Part shown: one piece after another, positions 43,380-51,708 of the stretch
How positions within the stretch are numbered: position 1 is the first letter of the stretch
How the letters are laid out: each line of letters opens with the position of its first letter
NCBI GenBank assembly: GCA_016838945.1
Contig: JADLKP010000001.1
Location: 16,808 to 80,807 of the forward strand
DNA length: 64,000 nucleotides
From: Methanobrevibacter sp.
GTDB taxonomy: Archaea; Methanobacteriota; Methanobacteria; Methanobacteriales; Methanobacteriaceae
Direction of reading: 5' to 3'
Translations under genes and position numbers: made by a program
The notes under the pieces: generated by a model
What the model was told of the DNA's origin: nothing
Databases searched by the model: none
Seen by the model: the letters and a program-made list of their open reading frames with translations, nothing else

Positions 43380-45182
43380 ATGGAACAATATATAAAAATA
43401 ACAGCCAAAAATGAGGAAGGAGACCTCTTAGGAACTTTCAAGCTTTCCATAGACATCAATTTTTCTACTCGATCCATAAATTCTATTGTAGAAAAGCATA
43501 CAGAAATCACACTGGACAGCTCAATATACAATATACCTTCAAATTCTACTGTAACATTGTATAATGTTCCTATAGTCTATGAATACGACAACAGGACTCC
43601 AATCCAATTCCATAAGAACAGCGAGAGCAATGTCAACCTAATGCTTCTGGAGGAGCATAAGTATAACTTATCCTTCAATGCCAACCATGAATTGGATAAG
43701 GAGTATCTTAATCAGTTAGACATATTTCATTCATTGCTAAAATTTACCGATGAAGTCTTGGAGCTCGTTTCAAACACTAACATTGGATTCCTATCCTTCG
43801 GATCCTATGTTGGAAAAAGCTATTTGGACATATACAAAGACAAAAAACCTATTTTCAAGATTCCATTTGAAGTCCGTTCAAGAAAGATAGACTATGCAAC
43901 CGAATACGCCGCCATGATCGGAGACCTGTCCAAGCATGCCCAAGGGCTTCTTTATGAATCCAAATCTCCTTTGTTCCAGTCATTCGAACTAGACAATCTA
44001 CAGAACAAGTCAAGCTATGAGGACTTCATGCTTCTTGAATATCTGTTTAAGGACGAAAATCTCCCATCTACAATAGAATACCTGTCAAGAAACCTGTATT
44101 CTGCACTTACAAGCACAGTGGAAGAAGTCCCTACTTCATTTGCATCAAACATAAATCCGAATGACCTTATAGATGTGTTCTCAAATTCAGATAATCTTGC
44201 AAAGACTGATGAGGGTATGTGGCAGGAACGTACCAAAGGCCATATTCCACTAAAGATCAATGAAACAAAATATATCGATGACATCGATGTTCCAGAGAAC
44301 AGGTTCTACAAGAACTTTTTGGAATCAATTGAGAATCTGATTAACGAATTGTTGAAAAAGTCTCACGAAGGATATATCCGTGACCAGCTTCTTATCTATA
44401 AAGAGACAATAAGTGCGTATCTTTCACAGAGGTACTTTAAAGATATAAGTATGATGGATTATGTGCCTTTAAATTCACAGCTTCTTCAAAAAAAAGAGGG
44501 GTATCGTGACATCCTCCAATACTACCTCATGTTTGAGATGGGATTCAAGATGAATTGGGCTGAAGTCACCAATGAGTTCAAGGGCAATGAGAAAAAGCTC
44601 TTTGAGCTTTATGAATACTGGTGCTATTTTGAGCTCATTGATGCATTGAATCAGATATCCATAAACCCTATAGATTTCGCTGACATATTCGATAAGGTGA
44701 AGGATGAGGAAATGGATGAATTTTCCATTTCCCTAAAGCATAATCTCTTGAATGCATTTTATGTCAATGTTGGTGATAGGACCATAGATGTGGATTTGAC
44801 ATACAACAGATCCTTTTATAGAACAAGCAATGAATTCAAATCATATTCAGTGACATTGAGGCCGGATTACAGCTTGATTGTTCGTGATGGTGGAAAGAAG
44901 CATATAATTCATTTTGATGCCAAGTATAAGCTTTATATTGACAGCGAATCCTTCAAGAATGAGGATATAGTCAAGATGCATGCCTATAAGGATGCAATAG
45001 TTGGAACCGTTGGAGCATATGTTCTATATCCTGGAGAGAAGAAAAGGTTGTATTATCAACATTTGGATGATAGGTTGGAATCTGTAGGTGCATTTCCATT
45101 AAGTCCTGGTGAAAACAAACACAATAGAGACTCTTTGAGGGATTTTGTTCTTTCTATGATCTATAAGCTAATTGAAAATTAG
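43380..45182 (+). CDS. McrC-like nuclease (DUF2357 + PD-(D/E)XK)
   Basis: 600 residues. The N-terminal about 300 residues fit the DUF2357 region found in partners of MrcB. The C-terminal domain is a PD-(D/E)XK nuclease with LRPDYSLIVRDGGK (about 494) and HFDAKYKLY (about 513), giving D...D-A-K. In the McrBC group this subunit cuts modified DNA when driven by the AAA protein. It is separated from mrcB by the toxin-antitoxin pair but has the same base composition as the mrcB C-terminus. Confidence 0.85.
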   Translation: MEQYIKITAKNEEGDLLGTFKLSIDINFSTRSINSIVEKHTEITLDSSIYNIPSNSTVTLYNVPIVYEYDNRTPIQFHKNSESNVNLMLLEEHKYNLSFNANHELDKEYLNQLDIFHSLLKFTDEVLELVSNTNIGFLSFGSYVGKSYLDIYKDKKPIFKIPFEVRSRKIDYATEYAAMIGDLSKHAQGLLYESKSPLFQSFELDNLQNKSSYEDFMLLEYLFKDENLPSTIEYLSRNLYSALTSTVEEVPTSFASNINPNDLIDVFSNSDNLAKTDEGMWQERTKGHIPLKINETKYIDDIDVPENRFYKNFLESIENLINELLKKSHEGYIRDQLLIYKETISAYLSQRYFKDISMMDYVPLNSQLLQKKEGYRDILQYYLMFEMGFKMNWAEVTNEFKGNEKKLFELYEYWCYFELIDALNQISINPIDFADIFDKVKDEEMDEFSISLKHNLLNAFYVNVGDRTIDVDLTYNRSFYRTSNEFKSYSVTLRPDYSLIVRDGGKKHIIHFDAKYKLYIDSESFKNEDIVKMHAYKDAIVGTVGAYVLYPGEKKRLYYQHLDDRLESVGAFPLSPGENKHNRDSLRDFVLSMIYKLIEN

Positions 45183-45382
45183 TTTTTTTATTCATATTTT
45201 TCATTCATTTACATTTCCCCTAAATCAAAAATAACTCACGATTTTTTCTTTTTTTAAAAAAATCAATTTTAAAATCATATTTTTTAATAAATGCTCATAT
45301 TTTTTCTCTAAATCCAATTTAAAGATGCAAGCAAGCACTTGCATTCGAAAATATTTATATATGGCCTTTCATATACTTAATA

Positions 45383-45560
45383 GTAGGTATGATTGAATAA
45401 ATCGTACTCAGAATTTAATTTCATAGTTGTCCTCATTTTGATATGCAAGAAAAACAAAAGCAGAATTGTTTTTCTTGTATATTAAACTTTTTTTAATATA
45501 CGGTTAAATGCAAGATTATAATTTTATAATCCTCTCTTTTAACTGAAACTGCTTTTTTTA
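45383..45560 (+). ncRNA. probable structured RNA with four hairpins
   Basis: A strong archaeal promoter (CGAAAATATTTATATA, 45347-45362) predicts a start at about 45383. From there run hairpins GTATGATT/AATCGTAC, ATGCAAGAAAAAC/GTTTTTCTTGTAT (13 bp), GTATATTAAA/TTTAATATAC and GATTATAA/TTATAATC, ending CTGCTTTTTTT. No open frame of useful length is inside. Consecutive stems plus a promoter and a T-run are what a small RNA gene looks like. It does not match tRNA, SRP or RNase P patterns that I know. Function unknown; it follows the type IV system. Confidence 0.5.
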
Positions 45561-45670
45561 AAATTTCTATTTTTATGATGATGTTATACAAAAAATTAAT
45601 ATACTAATTTTCACAAAATAATTATTAGAAAATAATATTTAATATTATTGTCTATTAATAGAAGGGTTGG

Positions 45671-45932
45671 TTACAGTTGTCCTTGAATGAAGTTGGCTAT
45701 TCTCTCTAGAAACATATGGCAATCATTGATGGCCTGAATCTGGAGCATTAGTTGTCTTAAAGGGGTTTGACTAAAGGTTCCTTTTTTAAAGATCGTCGGT
45801 GGCAAAATTGTCATATCGGGGGTCTGGATGGCAAACGTAACTTGAGGATGATTTTCTAAGCTATAGAAAATGTTGGCTTTGCCGATATTGTAGGGGTTGG
45901 TTATCTTTTATTTTATAGGTCATTTTGGACAT
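45671..45932 (-). pseudogene. alien coding fragment (GC-rich, frameshifted)
   Basis: This 260-bp block is visibly richer in G and C than anything around it. On the - strand, ATG 45932 opens M-S-K-M-T-Y-K-I-K-D-N-Q-P; if one C of a CCCC run (45893-45896) is removed the frame continues YNIGKANIFYSLENHPQV, then TFAIQTPDMTILPPTIFK, then TPLRQLMLQIQAINDCHMF to TAA 45671, about 86 residues. The codons are unlike the neighbours. I do not recognise the family. It is most likely a gene piece brought by a phage or another element. Confidence 0.5.
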
Positions 45933-45984
45933 ATTCTTTTTTTTTATTTTTTAAACATTATTCATAATTTTTGGAGATATTATC

Positions 45985-46143
45985 TTGAAAAAAGGAAAAA
46001 TCAACGAAAAGAGTCTTTCATATGATAATGATGAAGATATGGAATTTATCAACAGAACTAATCTGGCTTTGGAACGTATGGATAAGTCTGATATGAAAGG
46101 ATTATCTAAAAAAGAGTTTTTAGAAGAGATTGAGTCATGGTAG
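45985..46143 (+). CDS. short antitoxin-like copy (52 aa)
   Basis: TTG 45985 follows GGAG at 8-9 nt. The product ends FINRTNLALERMDKSDMKGLSKKEFLEEIESW, which matches the second half of the antitoxin at 46388-46615 (DFINGTNLALERMDKSDMK). It is followed at 46137 by the first codons of a toxin gene that ends after about 18 codons. It may still be an orphan antitoxin. Confidence 0.6.
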   Translation: MKKGKINEKSLSYDNDEDMEFINRTNLALERMDKSDMKGLSKKEFLEEIESW

Positions 46144-46193
46144 ATTCAATTAAATTTTTCACTGATTTTAATATTGTTATAATCTTATCATAA
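46137..46193 (+). pseudogene. truncated toxin start
   Basis: M-V-D-S-I-K-F-F-T-D-F then a drifted tail to a stop. The first six residues match the intact toxin at 46609 (MVDSISIFYD). It overlaps the antitoxin-like frame in the same way as the intact pair, so a full pair was duplicated and one toxin lost. Confidence 0.65.
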
Positions 46194-46387
46194 GATTATA
46201 ATCCTTTTATTTTTTACTATTTTTTTACAAATAGTTTACTAAACTTGTTATTTTTCAATTTAACTGTTATATTGCTCTTATTTTTTAGAAAAAACTTATA
46301 TGCTTCTTTTAATAAATTATTTTTATCTAAAAAACATTTGCTGCAAAGTGTTTAGCAATGTTTTTAAAATTTTTGGAGAAATTTTTC

Positions 46388-46615
46388 ATGTTAAAAAGAG
46401 AATTTGTAATTGAAAAAATAAAAGAAGGTAAAAAATCCGATGGTTTTGATCAAGAAGTTATAGATAAAAATATTAATAACGGTGAAAATCAGTTTAGCCT
46501 ATGTGAAGATCCTGATTTCATTAATGGGACTAATCTGGCTTTGGAACGTATGGATAAGTCTGACATGAAGGCCTTATCAAAAGAGGAATTTTTAAAAGAG
46601 TTAAAAACATGGTAG
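46388..46615 (+). CDS. antitoxin of the second RelE-type pair (75 aa)
   Basis: ATG 46388 is chosen because GGAG lies 9 nt upstream; the ATG at 46358 precedes that ribosome site. The product begins MLKREFVIEKIKEGKK and ends NGTNLALERMDKSDMKALSK plus EEFLKELKTW. It has no clear DNA-binding domain; the C-terminal helices would bind the toxin. The stop overlaps the toxin start by 7 bp. A shortened copy is at 45985-46143. Confidence 0.7.
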   Translation: MLKREFVIEKIKEGKKSDGFDQEVIDKNINNGENQFSLCEDPDFINGTNLALERMDKSDMKALSKEEFLKELKTW

Positions 46616-46863
46616 ATTCAATTTCTATTTTTTATGATAAAAATTTCAAAAAATGCTTTGGAAAATTGGATTCTTCTTATAAGATAAAATTAAAAAAACA
46701 AATGATTAAAATCATTGATAACCCTGAAATTGGCAAACCTATGAAATATACTAGAAAAAATACTAGAGAAGTTTATATTTGTCCATTTAGATTATCTTAC
46801 TTTTATAGCAAGAAAGAAAATAAATTAATTTTTTTAGATTTTTATCATAAAGATAAGCAATAA
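46609..46863 (+). CDS. RelE/YafQ-like toxin (84 aa)
   Basis: Residues MVDSISIFYDKNFKKCFGKL plus DSSYKIKLKKQMIKIIDNPE, then GKPMKYTRKNTREVYICPFR and LSYFYS, give the RelE fold order (helix pair, basic strand, R...R/Y near the end). It overlaps its antitoxin by 7 bp. It ends the defense island; the next gene is on the other strand. Confidence 0.8.
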   Translation: MVDSISIFYDKNFKKCFGKLDSSYKIKLKKQMIKIIDNPEIGKPMKYTRKNTREVYICPFRLSYFYSKKENKLIFLDFYHKDKQ

Positions 46864-46920
46864 TTTCAAAATTTATGATTCTAGCCTTAAAAAAAGTTTA
46901 AGTACTGATCATATCAGTGA

Positions 46921-47532
46921 TCAGTACCCATAAGTCAATATGTTTCCATCCTCATCCACGATTCTGAAGTATCCGTCATCATAGGTTATTCTGTATGTTC
47001 CATCTCCGAGGTCTTCTCTTGAAACCTCATGTTCTGATGGATCCCATCCGTCTATAACATCATCCACCTTATTGTCTGTTTTATAGTTCGGATTTGTATA
47101 CTTGCTTCCACCGCTTTGGTTGCTTTGGTTGCTTTCTGTACTTGTGCTGGATGCTTTCTTCACATATATGTTTCCGCTGAGGCTTGATGCTTTGTATTCC
47201 TTGTTTCCATCGTATTTTGCAGAAAGTGTAAAGTTGTCTGCGATGAGATCCTCGAGTTTGCACTCTCCATTTGAATTTGTCTTCAGTGTGAAGTTTTCAG
47301 TTATTCCATTGCTGCTGTGTGTCAGGTTTATTTCAACCTTTTGATTTGCAATGGCAGTTCCGTTTTCATCGCTAAGCTTCAGTATCATGCTGTCCCCTTC
47401 ATAGAGGTATGGACTGTTTGTCATTGTTATGACGCTTTCATCTTGAGCATTTCCATTCATCATCACGTAGGCTCCGATTGAAAGAAGCACAATGATTGTT
47501 ATGCAAATGATTATTATGTCTCTTGTATTCAT
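46921..47532 (-). CDS. membrane-anchored Ig-like domain protein
   Basis: 203 residues. An N-terminal membrane anchor (DIIIICITIIVLLSIGAYVM) precedes an Ig-like domain (about 38-125: SPYLYEGDSMILKLSDENGT, KVEINLTHSS, SAKYDGNKEYKASS), a Ser/Asn-rich linker and a short C-terminal domain with DLGDGTYRITYDDGYFRIVD. It belongs to the Methanobrevibacter surface Ig-like group but is small. The product is probably exposed on the cell surface. No operon partner. Confidence 0.7.
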   Translation of the reverse strand: MNTRDIIIICITIIVLLSIGAYVMMNGNAQDESVITMTNSPYLYEGDSMILKLSDENGTAIANQKVEINLTHSSNGITENFTLKTNSNGECKLEDLIADNFTLSAKYDGNKEYKASSLSGNIYVKKASSTSTESNQSNQSGGSKYTNPNYKTDNKVDDVIDGWDPSEHEVSREDLGDGTYRITYDDGYFRIVDEDGNILTYGY

Positions 47533-47729
47533 ATTTAACCCCCATTGAATTATTTTGATTCTATGTTTAATATTATTATTCCAATCTTATTTTATTCTTT
47601 TCTATTTTTTTATAGTATTATTCTAATCTATTTTTATTCTTTTCTATTTTGAAATTGAAATAAATTTAAAAATGCAATTAGGAAAAATATTTTAATGACT
47701 TGAATGATACATTTATATGTGATATTTCC

Positions 47730-47809
47730 TAATCTCTGAATTGGAAAACATATCACTTTAGTTATCAAATCATGTTGAGCAATATAACTTGTTTATATTG
47801 CTCTTTTTT
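47730..47809 (+). ncRNA. short transcript with intrinsic terminator (sRNA or attenuator leader)
   Basis: A TATA box (ACATTTATATG, about 47707) predicts a start at about 47730. The stem GAGCAATATAA/TTATATTGCTC (47777-47803, 11 bp, 5-nt loop) followed by TTTTTT is a strong terminator. Only about 75-80 nt lie between and no frame is present. The deaminase ATG is 156 nt further on, so this may be a leader that stops early or an independent small RNA. Confidence 0.45.
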
Positions 47810-47965
47810 ATACTTATTTTTACTTTTCCTAATTTTATTTTTTCAAAACTTCTTTTTATGAAATCATATAAAATCACTAATCAATAATATAAATATTAAA
47901 AAAATTAGATATTAAATTAAGAATTTAAAATTATCAATTAATCATAAAGACTTAAAGGTGTTTTA

Positions 47966-49291
47966 ATGGAAAGTCAAAATATTTTAATTAAGAATGCTAC
48001 TATATTAAATCCATTAGGAAATGGAAAAACAGAAGAGAAAAATGCAGATGTATTAATCATTGAAGATAAGATTGCAGAAATCAACGAGACAATCGATGAA
48101 TCAAATGCAGAAAAGATAATTGATGCAAGCGATAAGATATTGATGCCTGGACTTGTCAACACTCACACTCACATTTCAATGTCACTTCTTAGAGGCATTG
48201 CCGATGATTTGGAATTGGACACTTGGCTTAACGATCATATCTGGCCTATGGAAGCGCACCTCAATAGGGAATACTGCTACATAGGTGCACTTCTTGGAGC
48301 GGTTGAAATGATCAAGTCAGGCACCACCACATTTTCAGACATGTACTTCTATATGGATGGTGTCGCTCAAGCAGTCGAGGAAATTGGTATGAGGGCAGTG
48401 CTGTCATATGGTATGATTGATTTCGGCATTGAGGAAAAACGGGATCAGGAGTTCAAGGAAAACATATCCCTAATAAGGAATCACCACAATACTGCTGATG
48501 GAAGAATCACTACAATGTTCGGTCCACACTCAATTTATACCACTTCAAGTGAGCTTCTTGAGAGGGTCAGAAAGGAAGCGGATAAGTACCAAGTTGGTAT
48601 CCACATTCATATGAATGAAACTATGAAGGAAATTAATGACTGTAAGGAGAACCATCAAAATAAACGACCGTTTGAGTATTTAGATGACATTGGCATATTA
48701 GGTTCTGATATTGTTGCTGCTCATGGTGTATGGTTAGACCAAAATGAGATAGATTTGATCAAAAAGTATGATGTCAAGGTTTCACACAACCCATGCAGCA
48801 ACATGAAACTTGCTTCAGGTGCATCACCTATAGGTGAACTAATGAGTCAAGGTGTATGTGTAGGATTAGGTACTGATGGTGCATCAAGCAACAACAATCT
48901 TGACATGTTCGATGAGATGAAGTTTGCAGCACTTCTTCAAAAGGTTTCAACACTCAATCCTAAATTGGCCACTGCAGATGAAGTGATAAATATGGCAACA
49001 TATAATGGTGCAAATGCATTAGGCATTGATGCAGGATCTGTTGAAGTTGGCAAGAAAGCGGATCTTATTCTCGTTGACACCAATCACCCTAACATGACTC
49101 CAATGAGCAATGCGATTTCATCAAATCTTGTCTATTCAGCTAACGGGTCCAATGTTGACACTACAATCTGCAATGGTAAGGTTCTTATGGAAGGTAGAAA
49201 ATTGCTTACAGTAGATGAAGGCCATATCCTATCTGAGGCAAAAAGAGCTATTGCAGAAATGAAAGAGCTTAGGGAAGCAGAATCCGAATAG
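47966..49291 (+). CDS. dadD: 5'-deoxyadenosine / SAH / MTA deaminase
   Basis: 441 residues, amidohydrolase fold. Metal ligands are in NTHTHISMSLLRG (about 67-79), MFGPHSIYT, IHIHMNETM, AAHGVWLD and GLGTDGASSNNNLDM. The size and the E-N-H-Q-x-R-P loop fit the MTA/SAH deaminase family; in methanogens this enzyme recycles 5'-deoxyadenosine and S-adenosylhomocysteine formed by radical-SAM and methyltransferase reactions. AGGTG precedes the ATG. A small transcribed leader may lie upstream. It is followed by a MarR gene. Confidence 0.92.
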   Translation: MESQNILIKNATILNPLGNGKTEEKNADVLIIEDKIAEINETIDESNAEKIIDASDKILMPGLVNTHTHISMSLLRGIADDLELDTWLNDHIWPMEAHLNREYCYIGALLGAVEMIKSGTTTFSDMYFYMDGVAQAVEEIGMRAVLSYGMIDFGIEEKRDQEFKENISLIRNHHNTADGRITTMFGPHSIYTTSSELLERVRKEADKYQVGIHIHMNETMKEINDCKENHQNKRPFEYLDDIGILGSDIVAAHGVWLDQNEIDLIKKYDVKVSHNPCSNMKLASGASPIGELMSQGVCVGLGTDGASSNNNLDMFDEMKFAALLQKVSTLNPKLATADEVINMATYNGANALGIDAGSVEVGKKADLILVDTNHPNMTPMSNAISSNLVYSANGSNVDTTICNGKVLMEGRKLLTVDEGHILSEAKRAIAEMKELREAESE

Positions 49292-49373
49292 GGAATGATT
49301 TGATAAGGGATAATCAAATGATTTAGGTGAAGGTTAGCGAATTGATGGATAATGAAATGATTTAGGTGAAATT

Positions 49374-49823
49374 ATGGCAGATTTGAACTTTGAAGAGGAA
49401 AGAATTTCCTTCACTCCAATGATATTGTATATGGAATACATTAACTTGCAGTATGCCCGATACCTAAAGGAAAACTTTAAGGAAATAACATCTGGTGACG
49501 CTACCTATTTGATCAATATCTTTTATCATCAAAACATATCACAAAGGGAACTTGCTGATATGTTGTTTGTTTCAGAGTCAAATGTAGCTCAAATAATTAA
49601 GAGATTGGAGAAAAACGGTTTTATTGAACGTAGGGTTGATGAGAAAAACAAAAGCAGAAAAAATCTTCTTTTAACCAATAAGGGAAGATTGACTGTATTT
49701 TCACTGATAAAGGTTTTTTATGAAGGTGAAAGCGAGCTTTACGAAAAGTATAGCGAAGAGGAAATAGAGCTATTTAAGAATATGCTTTATGATTACTCCA
49801 ATTTGGCCATTAAGGACATTTAA
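49374..49823 (+). CDS. MarR-family regulator
   Basis: 149 residues with the winged helix ISQRELADMLFVSESNVAQI then KRLEKNGFIERRVDEKNKS. It is 82 nt after the deaminase on the same strand; the region between holds a duplicated AATGATTTAGGTGAA, so the ribosome site was doubled. It may respond to oxidative or small-molecule signals for the redox genes that follow, but this is an inference from position only. Confidence 0.9.
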   Translation: MADLNFEEERISFTPMILYMEYINLQYARYLKENFKEITSGDATYLINIFYHQNISQRELADMLFVSESNVAQIIKRLEKNGFIERRVDEKNKSRKNLLLTNKGRLTVFSLIKVFYEGESELYEKYSEEEIELFKNMLYDYSNLAIKDI

Positions 49824-50026
49824 TTGCTTTTCATTTTTTCATTTATTTTTTTATTTTTTATTTTTTATTTTTCTTTTTTTTATTATTTTTTTATTTTATC
49901 AGTTCTCGATTTTCTATAATTTTTTATTTTCATACCTATTATAATGTCGATAAATATAAATACTTTTTTTAATAAAAAACTAATTAAGACTTAAGAGTCT
50001 AAAGTCTTTTTTATTAAGGTGAAATT

Positions 50027-50508
50027 ATGGCTGATAAGGAAAAAACTATTGAAGTATTACAAGCGATCGTAACAGGTTTATCTGCAAACTCATTTGGTCA
50101 CAGAATCCAATCAAAAATCTTTGCTGGATTAGGATTCCAATCCTTAGGAGATAAATATGCAACTCATGCAACTGAAGAGATGGACTTTGTAGAACAGTTC
50201 ATGGACAGAATTCTTGATTTAGGTGGAGACCTCAAGCAGGAAGCACAGGAAGAAAAACCGGTTTACACTGACATCATTGAATTCATTGAAGCGGATTACA
50301 ATGTTCCGTTGAAGGAATCGCATTTTTAAATGAAGTGATGGACTCAGGAATCTTCGATGCAACCACCTATGATTTGATGAAAGTCTATCTTAAGGATGAA
50401 GAAGAGGATATGTACTGGAGCGAACAGCAATTGGATTTATGCAAAATGATTGGAAAACAAAATTATTTAACCCAATTGCTAATCAATGACCAAAGCGCTG
50501 CTGAATAG
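50027..50508 (+). pseudogene. ferritin-like protein, single-base frameshift
   Basis: AGGTG precedes ATG 50027. The first frame encodes FGHRIQSKIFAGLGFQSLGD, ATHATEEMDFVEQFMDR and stops at 50329. In the region CAATGTTCCGTTGAAGG a T seems to be missing; adding it gives ...DYNVSVEGIAFLNEVMDSG and continues through KDEEEDMYWSEQQLDLCKMI to TAG 50506, about 160 residues. The repaired protein has the four-helix E-x-x-H pattern of ferritin-like iron proteins. A sequencing error is plausible for such a core-type gene. Confidence 0.75.
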
Positions 50509-50662
50509 ATAAATTATTTTTTAAAATAAATTTTTCCTTTTTTCTTTTTTTTATTTAGATAAATTTATATTGTTTATAAGCCAAATTATTTTTAAGTTTA
50601 TTTTTTACTAAATTCTTAATTCTTTTATTATTTATTCTTTTAATTATAAGGGAGATGATATT

Positions 50663-51622
50663 ATTAAAATTCAAGCTGTAAAATTCTATGAAAAAGGTTT
50701 TGCAAACCAAAGCTTTGCTTTTGGTGGGGAAGAAGGTCCTGAAAACTTCGATAGTTCTGTTCTTTACCGTTCATGCCTGCAGAACTATGTAATTGATACT
50801 GGAGATGAAGTAATTCTTGTAGATACTGGTGTGCCTAAGGAATCACCGGAAACCGCACCAAATTATGAATTGGGAATATACACTGGAAAAATCATCACAG
50901 ATTATATCTCTGCATTGAAGGATTTGGGATATGCTCCTGAAGATGTTTCTAAAATTCTAGTCACCCATAAGCATGAGGATCACAGTGGAGAGCTCCGCTC
51001 TTTCCCAAATGCAAAAATCTATATCTCTCCAGAAGATGCAGATGCACTTGGACTTGAAGGAGACAATATAATACGTGTGGAATACAAGGATGGGGCATAC
51101 TATAATTTTGAATCCTCTCTAAAAATAGCTGATGGCATCTTTTTCCTTCCAGCAAAGGGACACACTCTTGGAAACAGCATTGTGATTGTTGAGGATGATG
51201 ACCTCTTTTACATGATTCATGGTGATTTAACCTATACTGATGAGGCTATGTATGAAAACAAGTTGTCAGTTGTCTATGAAGACATTGATTTGGCTCGTGA
51301 AACAATGGACAAGGTAAGGGAGTTCATTAAAAGCCATCCTACCGTTTACATCTCAACCCACACCCCTCTTGGATATGAAAACCTTGAGGCAAAAAGGGTT
51401 ATGGATTTGGACAATCCTCCTGAAACTGTAGCAATTGATTATGAAATTGAGGAAAAGGAAGCTACCGGAAAATATGTCTGTTCCGTTTGCGGCTATGTGT
51501 ATGACCCTGAAATTGGGGATGAAGAGCATGGAATTCCAGCAGGAACTCCATTTGAAGAATTGCCTGATGACTGGAAATGTCCAAGATGCAGGCAGGATAA
51601 GGACAAGTTCAATAAGGCATAA
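50663..51622 (+). CDS. metallo-beta-lactamase-fold protein fused to rubredoxin; probable non-AUG start
   Basis: About 319 residues. In frame before the first standard start (GTG 50831) the sequence KIQAVKFYEKGFANQSFAFG is conserved in type, and GGGAGATGAT lies right upstream, but only ATT-ATT (50660-50665) stands at the start position. The MBL site is THKHEDHSGELR with GHTLGNSIV and HGDLTYTDEAM; the rubredoxin at the C-terminus has CSVCGYVYDPEIGD and CPRC. Such fusions are thought to reduce oxygen or related species, but this one lacks the flavodoxin domain of FprA. It is followed by an EFR1 protein. Confidence 0.85.
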   Translation: MKIQAVKFYEKGFANQSFAFGGEEGPENFDSSVLYRSCLQNYVIDTGDEVILVDTGVPKESPETAPNYELGIYTGKIITDYISALKDLGYAPEDVSKILVTHKHEDHSGELRSFPNAKIYISPEDADALGLEGDNIIRVEYKDGAYYNFESSLKIADGIFFLPAKGHTLGNSIVIVEDDDLFYMIHGDLTYTDEAMYENKLSVVYEDIDLARETMDKVREFIKSHPTVYISTHTPLGYENLEAKRVMDLDNPPETVAIDYEIEEKEATGKYVCSVCGYVYDPEIGDEEHGIPAGTPFEELPDDWKCPRCRQDKDKFNKA

Positions 51623-51708
51623 TTCAAAGGCTATTTTGAGCTATTTTAATGAATGGATTTCTCTTTTAAAGGGCAATCCATTACATTTTTTTTTAAAAAA
51701 GGTTTATC

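Noticed and set aside
40231..45182. Retron or reverse-transcriptase system suggested by the nearby hairpin RNA
   Set aside because: No reverse transcriptase motif (YxDD) is present in any frame I read.
45383..45560. RNase P RNA, SRP RNA or tRNA
   Set aside because: The conserved cores of these RNAs are absent; the stems are simple and A/U-rich.
27646..46863. Integrated prophage
   Set aside because: No integrase, terminase, capsid or tail genes were seen; the content is defense and toxin-antitoxin genes only.
50831..51622. GTG 50831 as start of the MBL-rubredoxin gene
   Set aside because: It would remove the first strands of the fold, and a strong ribosome site lies 168 nt upstream in the correct place for the longer frame.
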